Source: DYJE01 sp964637565 (GTDB lineage: Bacteria; Desulfobacterota; Desulfobacteria; Desulfobacterales; Desulfolunaceae). Taken from it: 7,246 nucleotides of DNA. A model generated the notes under the pieces. It was not told the DNA's origin. It made no database searches and was given only the letters and a program-made list of their open reading frames with translations. Each line of letters opens with the position of its first letter. Position 1 is the first letter of the stretch. Both the position numbers and the translations under genes were made by a program. The stretch covers positions 1 to 7,246 of the forward strand of contig CAZWTY010000133.1 of NCBI GenBank assembly GCA_964637565.1, in the 5' to 3' direction. Positions 1 through 5,248 of the stretch are shown here, in pieces.

Positions 1-361
1 GTTGGTTTTTCAAAGAGCAAATTGGTGATGGGTTAACTCATTCCCGAAAGTTGAAACATTAGAATAGCCATAGACATTCGGTAAAAAAAGATTTGATTTA
101 TGTACTCTTTTTTCAAAATATTTTTCTAAGGGTTTGATGGTCAGTGAATCACATATTATATTGTGGTCATGATAGATTGACTATAAAATTTATTTTTGTC
201 GGTTTTTCCTGATGAATTGTCTGGGGGCGTTGTCCTGTTTCGGTGCGGGTTGGTATGGCGGCTTCAAACCAATAATCATCTTTTCTTTTACCGTGAAAAA
301 GACTATGGGGATGAACCGGGCAGCAGCTGAACCTGATTGATGGAAACACGGGAACCATATC
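1..361. other. AT-rich intergenic and leader region upstream of murJ
   Basis: No credible gene is seen. The two overlapping minus-strand open frames here (167-376 and 190-399) resemble no family, run into the murJ start, and sit in low-complexity AT-rich DNA. The stretch holds a sigma70-like promoter at 134-162, a second weak -10-like TATAAA at 182-187, a 14-bp near-palindrome at 28-41 centred on GTTAAC with one mismatch, and a TGGTCA direct repeat at 138-143 and 164-169 overlapping the promoter. From about 200 onward GC rises and the stretch would be the roughly 190-nt murJ leader. No recognised riboswitch fold was found. The end of the upstream gene is outside the window. Confidence 0.6.
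134..162 (+). promoter_or_regulatory. Putative sigma70 promoter for murJ operon
   Basis: TTGATG at 134-139 matches the -35 consensus at 4 of 6 bases. It is followed by an optimal 17-nt spacer and TATATT at 157-162, which matches the -10 consensus at 5 of 6. Transcription would begin near 169, giving a leader of about 190 nt before the murJ ATG. Two TGGTCA copies 26 bp apart (138-143, 164-169) overlap the promoter and could be coincidence or an operator. The region is AT-rich, so a chance match is possible. Confidence 0.45.
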
Positions 362-1939
362 ATGAACGACAACCAAAGCGAAAACAGCAGGATAGTCAAG
401 GCGGCGGGTACGGTGGGGATCTACACCCTGGCCAGCCGGATTCTCGGTTTTGTCCGGGACATGATGCTGGCCTGGACCTTCGGTTCGGGGCTTTACACCG
501 ACGCGTTCATCGCCGCGTTCCGGCTTCCCAACCTGATGCGGCGACTGCTGGCCGAAGGCTCCCTGGTCCTTTCCTTTGTGCCGGTGTTCACCGAAACCCT
601 GGAAAAACAGGGGAGAGACGAGGCGTTCCGCCTTGCCGATTCTTCGTTCAGGGTGCTGACGCTGATTTTATCTGTCCTCACGGTGGTCGGGATTCTGTTC
701 GCTTCCGCCATTCTCATGGCCATCGCTCCGGGGTTCATGGACGATCCGGACAAGATGGCCCTGGCGGCGACCCTGACCCGGGTGCTGTTCCCCTATGTGC
801 TTTTCATCTGTCTTGTGGCCCTGTGCATGGGGATCCTGAACGCTCTGGGCCATTTTTCGGCTCCGGCCTTGGCCCCCGTGGTCCTTAACGTCACGATGAT
901 CGCGGCTCTTTGGGCGGGCGTCCGTTACTGTGAGGACGACAGGGCCCGGATTCTTCTCCTGGCCTGGAGCGTGATCGGGGGAGGCTTTCTCCAGCTGGCC
1001 CTTCAAATGCCTTTTCTTTGGAAAAAAGGATTCAGGTTCCGCCGGGACACGCCGTTTCTCCACCCGAAAGTCCGACAGATCGGACGACTGATGCTGCCCT
1101 CCATCGTGGGGGCCGGAGTCTACCAGGTCAACGTGGTTTCCGGAACCATCCTGGCCTCCTTTCTTCTTGAAGGCAGCATTTCCTGGCTGTACTACGCCGA
1201 CCGGGTGTTCCAGTTTCCCCTGGGGATTTTCGCCATTTCCATGGGAACGGCGGTTCTTCCCAGTTTGTCACGCCAGGCCGCTTCCGGTGACACGGAAGGG
1301 GTGAAGGCGACGTTCTCCCAGGGGATGCGTTTCGTGTTCTTCATCACCCTTCCCGCTACGGCGGGCCTGATCGCCCTGGCCCATCCCATCGTGTCGGTGC
1401 TGTTTCAACGCGGAGAGTTCGGAGCCCACGATCTTGAAATGACCGCCACGGCCTTGGTCTATTTCAGCGCCGGCCTCTGCCCCGTGTCGGCGGTCCGTGT
1501 GGCGGCCCCCGTGTTCTACGCCAGAAAAGACGCCGCGACGCCGGTCCGGATCGCCGTGTTCTCCATCGTGCTGAACATCCTTTTCAGCATCGCCCTCATG
1601 GGGCCGTTGAAACACGGCGGGCTGGCTCTTGCCACCTCCCTTGCCTCCGCCGTGAATCTGGTTCTTTTGGTGGTCATGATCCGGAAGGCCCTGGGCAGGT
1701 TGGGCGGCTCGTCCCTCTTGCTGTCCATGGTCAGGAGCCTCTTCTGCTCCCTGATCATGGGGTTCTGTGTTCACGGTCTTGCGATTTATGTTTTTAGATC
1801 CTATAATGGCTCGTCTTTCAGGGCCATTCTGGGACTTTCGGCGTGCATTGTGGCGGGAATCGCTGTTTACGGCGTCCTGGCCCGGCTCATGAAAAGCCCG
1901 GAGCTGGAAAACCTCTTAACCCTTTTGAAAAAGAGCTGA
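362..1939 (+). CDS. murJ: Lipid II flippase MurJ (MviN family)
   Basis: A 525-residue polytopic inner-membrane protein of the MOP superfamily. It moves the peptidoglycan precursor lipid II from the cytoplasmic to the periplasmic face. E. coli MurJ has 511 residues, so this is full length, with about eight extra polar residues at the N terminus. The N-terminal signature is intact: ASRILGFVRD at 24-33, TDAF at 46-49 and RRLLAEG at 60-66. Residues R26, R32, D47, R60/R61 and E65 align with E. coli R18, R24, D39, R52/R53 and E57. In the SWLYYADR segment R281 aligns with the lipid-II-contacting R270. The C-terminal half is a series of hydrophobic helices, as in the 14-helix family. The ATG at 362 has a weak GGAA Shine-Dalgarno 7 nt upstream. 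It is the first gene of the block; ftsB begins 25 bp after its stop. The 3' end contains a promoter-like sequence at 1779-1807. Confidence 0.95.
   Translation: MNDNQSENSRIVKAAGTVGIYTLASRILGFVRDMMLAWTFGSGLYTDAFIAAFRLPNLMRRLLAEGSLVLSFVPVFTETLEKQGRDEAFRLADSSFRVLTLILSVLTVVGILFASAILMAIAPGFMDDPDKMALAATLTRVLFPYVLFICLVALCMGILNALGHFSAPALAPVVLNVTMIAALWAGVRYCEDDRARILLLAWSVIGGGFLQLALQMPFLWKKGFRFRRDTPFLHPKVRQIGRLMLPSIVGAGVYQVNVVSGTILASFLLEGSISWLYYADRVFQFPLGIFAISMGTAVLPSLSRQAASGDTEGVKATFSQGMRFVFFITLPATAGLIALAHPIVSVLFQRGEFGAHDLEMTATALVYFSAGLCPVSAVRVAAPVFYARKDAATPVRIAVFSIVLNILFSIALMGPLKHGGLALATSLASAVNLVLLVVMIRKALGRLGGSSLLLSMVRSLFCSLIMGFCVHGLAIYVFRSYNGSSFRAILGLSACIVAGIAVYGVLARLMKSPELENLLTLLKKS
1779..1807 (+). 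promoter_or_regulatory. Putative internal sigma70 promoter inside murJ, driving ftsB
   Basis: TTGCGA at 1779-1784 (4 of 6 to consensus), an exact 17-nt spacer, and a perfect TATAAT at 1802-1807. It lies in the last 160 bp of murJ, in a locally AT-rich patch within otherwise GC-rich coding sequence. Initiation near 1814 would give a leader of about 150 nt to the ftsB GTG start. It could uncouple the downstream genes from murJ. The support is sequence match only. Confidence 0.5.
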
Positions 1940-1964
1940 TCGAAAAAGACAAGGAACAAAAAAC

Positions 1965-2414
1965 GTGGATATCCGAAAATATCAAAAGATGGCCCTGCCG
2001 GCCGCCTGTGTTTTTCTTTTTGTGTTTCTCCTGATGATTGTTTTCTTTAAAAACGGTATCCTCGACCTGAACCGGAAAAAAGGGGAGCTCAAGGAAGCCA
2101 CGACCCGGAACGAAGAGCTCCGGAATGAAAACAGGGGGCTCTACCGTGAAGTCACCCGGCTGAAAAGCGATCAGGAATACCTGGAACAGGTGGCCCGCAA
2201 GGAGCTTGGGATGATCAGGAAAGACGAGATCATCGTGAAGTTTCATTCCGACGGGAATCCGGAAGGAGAGCCTGAAAAAGAACCCGATAAAGAAGGGGCG
2301 TCCCAAAAAGCCGTGATCGAGACTGAAAGCGTGTCCAAAGCCGGAGAGACGGAGAAAGCGGCGGGAACCGTTTCGGAGCCCTCTGCTGAAAAAGCTGTGG
2401 AGGAAGGGCCTTGA
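1965..2414 (+). CDS. ftsB: Septum formation initiator, FtsB/DivIC family
   Basis: A 149-residue bitopic membrane protein of the FtsB/DivIC family, which in well-studied bacteria forms a trimer with FtsL and FtsQ/DivIB and activates septal peptidoglycan synthesis. Visible parts are a short cytoplasmic N terminus, one transmembrane helix at about 10-28, a charged heptad-rich coiled coil at about 33-70, and the family hallmark at 72-91 (YLEQVARKELGMIRKDEIIV). Residues 95-149 are a Glu/Lys/Ala/Ser-rich, probably disordered tail absent from the 103-residue E. coli protein. The start is GTG at 1965 with AAGGA nine nt upstream; no ATG start would keep the transmembrane helix. It lies 25 bp after murJ, and the next gene starts 2 bp after its stop. 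FtsL and FtsQ are not in the window. The family call is secure; FtsB versus DivIC naming is by context and Gram-negative inference. Confidence 0.88.
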   Translation: MDIRKYQKMALPAACVFLFVFLLMIVFFKNGILDLNRKKGELKEATTRNEELRNENRGLYREVTRLKSDQEYLEQVARKELGMIRKDEIIVKFHSDGNPEGEPEKEPDKEGASQKAVIETESVSKAGETEKAAGTVSEPSAEKAVEEGP

Positions 2415-2416
2415 CC

Positions 2417-2662
2417 ATGACATCCCGTCACGCGTTTTTTTCGAAAACCATGGGGGATCTCTACCTGAAACAGGGCTATGTCCATGAGGCGGAAGCGGTG
2501 TTCAAAGGCCTGCTGGAACAAAATCCGGAAAGGCCCGACTGTGTGCAGGCCCTTGCCCGGTGCCAAGCCGCAATCGCTGAAAAACAAAAGGCGGGCAAAG
2601 ACCTTGCCGGACTTCTGGCCTGCTGGGTCGGCCTGATCCGTGAAGAGGCGGGTTTGACATGA
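2417..2662 (+). CDS. Small tetratricopeptide-repeat protein
   Basis: An 81-residue predicted soluble protein with one recognisable TPR motif at about 8-41 (GDLYLKQGYVHEAEAVF, then the Pro of QNPERP), followed by a helix (about 42-57) and an amphipathic C-terminal helix. TPRs mediate protein-protein contacts; no enzymatic motif, signal peptide or transmembrane helix is seen. The start is ATG at 2417, served by GGAGGAAGG at 2399-2407 nine nt upstream. The in-frame TTG at 2411 lies only a few bases from that site and is a poorer start. Its stop overlaps the next start in an ATGA junction (2659-2662), and it begins 2 bp after ftsB, so it is probably translationally coupled to both. A single TPR is too short to form a usual superhelix, so it may act as an adaptor or oligomer. 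Its function is unknown. Confidence 0.75.
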   Translation: MTSRHAFFSKTMGDLYLKQGYVHEAEAVFKGLLEQNPERPDCVQALARCQAAIAEKQKAGKDLAGLLACWVGLIREEAGLT

Positions 2663-3156
2663 CGAAGATCGTGAGGGACATGGTTCTGATCGTGGGATTT
2701 TCCGCTCTGGTAGGTCTCGGGGTGAACGCCCTGTCGCCCGCAGGCATTTCTCTCGTGGGAGAATGGGATGTGTCGAAAGGCGTGGTATCGCCCAACTCCA
2801 AATCACAGCCCGTGTCCCGTGACATTGAAATCGGGACCGTCGCTGAAGCCTACGCTCTGTTCAAGGAAAAATCCGTGGTCTTCGTGGACGCCCGGGATGA
2901 GGCGGCCTTCAGGCAGGGGCATATAGAGGGCGCGGTTCATCTTTTTGTGTACGATTACAACACGACCTTTCCGTCGTTCATGGCCCGTTTTCCCCTGGAT
3001 CAGCCCATCGTGGCCTATTGCTCGGGCCGGACCTGCGAAGACAGCCATACCCTGGCAAGGTATTTGAAAGAAGACGGATACACCGATGTCCGGGTGTTCG
3101 TGGACGGGTATCCGGCCTGGGAAAGGGAGGGGCTTCCTGTTGAAAAAACTGACTGA
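2659..3156 (+). CDS. Membrane-anchored rhodanese-domain protein
   Basis: A 165-residue protein with an N-terminal hydrophobic helix at about 8-28 and a single rhodanese domain at about 55-160. Visible motifs are FVDARDEAAFRQGHIEGAVH (75-94), the CDC25/rhodanese aspartate and histidine segment, and the active-site loop CSGRTC with Cys121 as the expected persulfide-forming nucleophile and a second Cys126. The C-terminal VFVDGYPAW segment is the usual end of the fold. Single-domain rhodaneses carry sulfane sulfur or serve in thiol redox relays; the substrate cannot be told here. The helix is most simply a signal anchor, placing the domain in the periplasm, but orientation is inferred. The ATG at 2659 overlaps the preceding stop by 4 bp, and the next gene starts inside its 3' end. 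The pairing suggests joint action with the downstream MauE/DoxX-like protein. Confidence 0.88.
   Translation: MTKIVRDMVLIVGFSALVGLGVNALSPAGISLVGEWDVSKGVVSPNSKSQPVSRDIEIGTVAEAYALFKEKSVVFVDARDEAAFRQGHIEGAVHLFVYDYNTTFPSFMARFPLDQPIVAYCSGRTCEDSHTLARYLKEDGYTDVRVFVDGYPAWEREGLPVEKTD
3125..3132 (+). promoter_or_regulatory. Ribosome binding site fixing the TTG start of the MauE/DoxX-like gene
   Basis: The purine run GGGAGGGG ends 7 nt before TTG at 3140. The longer in-frame reading from ATG at 3086 adds 18 residues with no family likeness, overlaps the rhodanese gene by 71 bp, and has no good site at proper spacing. This site therefore supports the TTG start. Confidence 0.6.
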
Positions 3157-3601
3157 CACACTTTTCACCAATCCCTGGCTTGAACTGGCCGCCCGGCTCT
3201 GTCTGGGGCTGGTCTTCGTTTACGCCAGCATCCACAAAATCCTCGATCCAGGATCGTTTGCACGGATCATTTACGGTTATGGACTTTTTCCGGCATGGTC
3301 CATCAACCTCACGGCCATTGTCCTGCCCTATGTGGAGCTGATGGCCGGGCTCTGCCTGATGGCCGGAATCGTCCCCCGGTCGGCCGCCGTTCTGGTGGAA
3401 ATCCTTCTTCTGGCCTTTATCGTGGCCATTTCAATCAATCTGATCCGGGGCCATGAATTCGACTGCGGCTGTTTTTCCTTTCAGCAGGACAGCAACGCCG
3501 CCGCCGGCAAGGAGCTGCTCCTGAGAGACATGCTCTGGTTCGCCGTGGGGATTGTGGCGGTCTTCTCACGGTCCAGGCGGAAATTCTCGCTGATGAAATG
3601 A
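3140..3601 (+). CDS. MauE/DoxX-family redox-associated membrane protein
   Basis: A 153-residue integral membrane protein with four predicted helices at about 15-32, 55-77, 83-104 and 127-143. The region with LGLVFVYASIHKILDP (22-37) is typical of the DoxX/MauE fold. Between helices 3 and 4, EFDCGCF carries Cys109 and Cys111, matching the CGCF motif of MauE-type proteins. MauE is required for maturation of methylamine dehydrogenase, presumably its disulfides, and homologues elsewhere are linked to thiol redox chemistry. No methylamine genes are in the window, so a mauE name is not justified. The chosen start is TTG at 3140, overlapping the rhodanese gene by 17 bp, with GGGAGGGG upstream; an alternative in-frame ATG is at 3086. 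It is the last gene of the block. No strong terminator follows immediately. Confidence 0.82.
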   Translation: MKKLTDTLFTNPWLELAARLCLGLVFVYASIHKILDPGSFARIIYGYGLFPAWSINLTAIVLPYVELMAGLCLMAGIVPRSAAVLVEILLLAFIVAISINLIRGHEFDCGCFSFQQDSNAAAGKELLLRDMLWFAVGIVAVFSRSRRKFSLMK

Positions 3602-3649
3602 CGGCCGCGTCTTTTGAAAAGGGGTGGGGATCGGACGGAGGGACGTGGG

Positions 3650-3739
3650 ACAAAAAAGCTGTTTACACCCACCCGTCTTTGGGGTATCTGTAAATTCATC
3701 GTTGCCGCAAAAACAGGTGGACGTAAAATGCCTCCCTGT
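3650..3739 (-). repeat. 90-bp quasi-palindromic element (MITE-like or minus-strand structured RNA)
   Basis: The sequence folds back on itself about an axis between 3694 and 3695. Of 45 aligned positions I count 29 Watson-Crick pairs, 5 true mismatches, 9 A-C oppositions that become G-U wobbles in a minus-strand transcript, and only 2 that do so in a plus-strand transcript. The best part pairs 3662-3681 with 3708-3727: every position is Watson-Crick or minus-strand wobble. The strand is given as minus for this reason. It lies between two operons and overlaps no supported gene. It may be a non-autonomous mobile element, a dispersed repeat or a structured RNA; a copy number cannot be seen from one window. 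Confidence 0.6.
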
Positions 3740-3826
3740 TGGAAAACACAACAATCCCAGAAGGATAGACATGGTATCAGGGCGATTAACATCGGCTGTC
3801 CAAGGCTTTGGGAAGAAATCCGGGGC

Positions 3827-3860
3827 AACGGTGGGGTTGAAGGAACGAAGACCGTTTTTT
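3827..3860 (+). terminator. Weak terminator-like hairpin upstream of eno
   Basis: AACGGT (3827-3832) pairs with ACCGTT (3851-3856) around an 18-nt loop, inside which GTT and AAC can add a 3-bp inner stem. The descending arm runs into TTTTTT at 3855-3860. It could end readthrough from the murJ block or act as an attenuator in the eno leader. The stem is short and the loop large, so this is tentative. Confidence 0.3.
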
Positions 3861-3948
3861 ACTCCCTCGGATCATGGTTGAAAACGAGGTGAACACCAAC
3901 GTTTGAATATTTTTTGAATAATCTACGGACTGTTTCCGGAGGAACGTT

Positions 3949-5223
3949 ATGACCGAAATACTGAATATTGTCGCACGGGAAATACTGGATTCACGGGGAA
4001 ACCCCACAGTGGAAGCCGATGTCACCCTGGCCTGCGGAGTCGTGGGAAGGGCCGCCGTTCCTTCAGGCGCCTCCACCGGAACACGTGAAGCCCTTGAAAT
4101 GAGAGACCAGGACAAAAGCCGCTACCTTGGAAAAGGCGTTTTGAACGCGGTCAAGAACATCCACGACATCATCGCTCCCGAGCTTATCGGCATGGACGCC
4201 GCCGATCAGATGGAGATCGACCAGGAAATGATCGCCCTGGACGGTACGGAAAACAAAGCCAAGCTCGGGGCCAACGCCATTCTGGCCGTGTCCATGGCCA
4301 CGTCCCGGGCCGCCGCCGAAGCCCTGGGTCTTCCCCTCTACCGCTATCTGGGCGGCATGAACGCCCGGACCCTGCCCGTTCCCATGATGAACATCGTGAA
4401 CGGGGGAGCCCACGCCTCGAACAAGCTGGACATCCAGGAGTTCATGATCATGCCCCTCAGTGCGCCTTCCATGGCCGATGCGGTGCGCATGGGGGCTGAG
4501 GTCTTCCACAACCTGAAAAAGATCCTGTCCGGAAAGGGCATGAGCACCGCCGTGGGAGACGAGGGCGGATTCGCCCCGGATTTCTCCTCCAACGAGGAAG
4601 CCCTCCAGTACGTGATGAAGGCCATCGAGGCGGCGGGTTACAAAGCCGGAAGCGACATCGTCATCGCCCTGGATTGCGCGGCCAGCGAGTTCTACAAAGA
4701 CGGGAAATACGTGCTGGAGTCCGACGGACGCAGCCTGTCTTCCGCGGAGATGATCGACTACTACGCGTCCCTGATCGACAAATACCCCATCCTGTCCATC
4801 GAGGACGGTCTGGCCGAAGGCGACTGGGACAACTGGGCGGTGATGACCGAAAAACTGGGAACCAGCGTTCAGCTCGTGGGCGACGACGTGTTCGTCACCA
4901 ATCCGAAGATCCTCGAAAAGGGTATCAGCGACGGTATCGCCAACTCCATCCTGATCAAGCTCAACCAGATCGGAACGGTGTCTGAAACCCTGGACGCCAT
5001 CACCATGGCGAAAAACGCCGGTTACACCACCGTGATTTCCCACAGGTCCGGTGAAACGGCCGACACCTTTATCGCCGACCTGGCCGTGGGCGTGAACAGC
5101 GGCCAGATCAAGACCGGGTCCCTGTCACGAAGCGACCGTATCGCCAAGTACAACCAGCTGATCCGCATCGAGGAAGAACTGGGACGGGCCGCCGTGTATT
5201 CAGGAGACCTGTTTGCCGGCTAA
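3949..5223 (+). CDS. eno: Enolase (phosphopyruvate hydratase)
   Basis: Cytoplasmic glycolytic enzyme converting 2-phosphoglycerate to phosphoenolpyruvate with Mg2+; in many bacteria it also belongs to the RNA degradosome. The 424 residues are close to the E. coli length. Motifs in order: EILDSRGNPTVEADV at 11-25, the mobile loop SGASTGTRE at 39-47, His155 and Glu164 in the NGGAHASNKLD/IQEFM region, catalytic Glu205 in GDEGGFAP, metal ligands Asp242, Glu285 (SIEDGLAEGDWDNW) and Asp312, catalytic Lys337 (LIKLNQIGT), the signature SHRSGET with His365, Arg366 and Ser367, and Lys388 in KTGSLSRSDR. All expected active-site residues are present. The ATG at 3949 has a strong GGAGGA five nt upstream. 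It is followed 25 bp later by pyrG, an arrangement consistent with cotranscription. Confidence 0.98.
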   Translation: MTEILNIVAREILDSRGNPTVEADVTLACGVVGRAAVPSGASTGTREALEMRDQDKSRYLGKGVLNAVKNIHDIIAPELIGMDAADQMEIDQEMIALDGTENKAKLGANAILAVSMATSRAAAEALGLPLYRYLGGMNARTLPVPMMNIVNGGAHASNKLDIQEFMIMPLSAPSMADAVRMGAEVFHNLKKILSGKGMSTAVGDEGGFAPDFSSNEEALQYVMKAIEAAGYKAGSDIVIALDCAASEFYKDGKYVLESDGRSLSSAEMIDYYASLIDKYPILSIEDGLAEGDWDNWAVMTEKLGTSVQLVGDDVFVTNPKILEKGISDGIANSILIKLNQIGTVSETLDAITMAKNAGYTTVISHRSGETADTFIADLAVGVNSGQIKTGSLSRSDRIAKYNQLIRIEEELGRAAVYSGDLFAG

Positions 5224-5248
5224 TATTCACAACACAAGGGGGAAGCAC

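Larger units (their letters stand above)
3602..3948. other. Intergenic region between the MauE/DoxX-like gene and eno
   Basis: About 350 bp without a credible gene. Open frames on both strands (for example 3614-3892 plus, 3481-3828 minus) are low-complexity, match no family I know and have no convincing ribosome site. The stretch contains a CTTTTGAAAAG near-palindrome at 3611-3621, the large quasi-palindrome at 3650-3739, a small CGAT/ATCG hairpin at 3783-3794, a terminator-like hairpin at 3827-3860, a GGTGAACACC palindrome at 3888-3897, and a TTTGAATA direct repeat at 3902-3909 and 3913-3920, exactly 11 bp (one helical turn) apart. A TTGAAA at 3878-3883 could be a -35, but no -10 is well spaced, so the eno promoter is unresolved. 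Confidence 0.55.

Noticed and set aside
337..888. 183-codon plus-strand frame overlapping murJ
   Set aside because: It is a +2 shadow of murJ, rich in Gly, Pro, Arg and His, while the murJ frame carries every family motif.
3690..3745. Possible c-di-GMP-I riboswitch suggested by an ACGTAAAATGCCTCC string
   Set aside because: It loosely recalls the ACGCAAAGCC core, but the partner helices and tetraloop receptor are missing and the bases are already accounted for by the palindrome.
3760..3860. Fluoride riboswitch upstream of eno
   Set aside because: This class can precede enolase genes, so I looked for its conserved pseudoknot core. No matching GGCGAT...CTGATGACTCC-like arrangement was found.
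3481..3892. Open frames on both strands in the gap before eno
   Set aside because: The frames cover the quasi-palindrome, which keeps both strands open by symmetry. No ribosome sites or recognisable domains are present, so they are better explained by the repeat element.
4399..4452. NGGAHASNKLD in enolase instead of the E. coli-like HADNNVD
   Set aside because: The catalytic His and Glu are kept and this loop varies between enolases, so it is ordinary divergence.
4063..5043. Long antisense open frame (326 codons) across eno
   Set aside because: It is a shadow of GC-rich eno codons: His/Gly/Val-rich composition, no family likeness, no start signals, and lies opposite a fully conserved gene.
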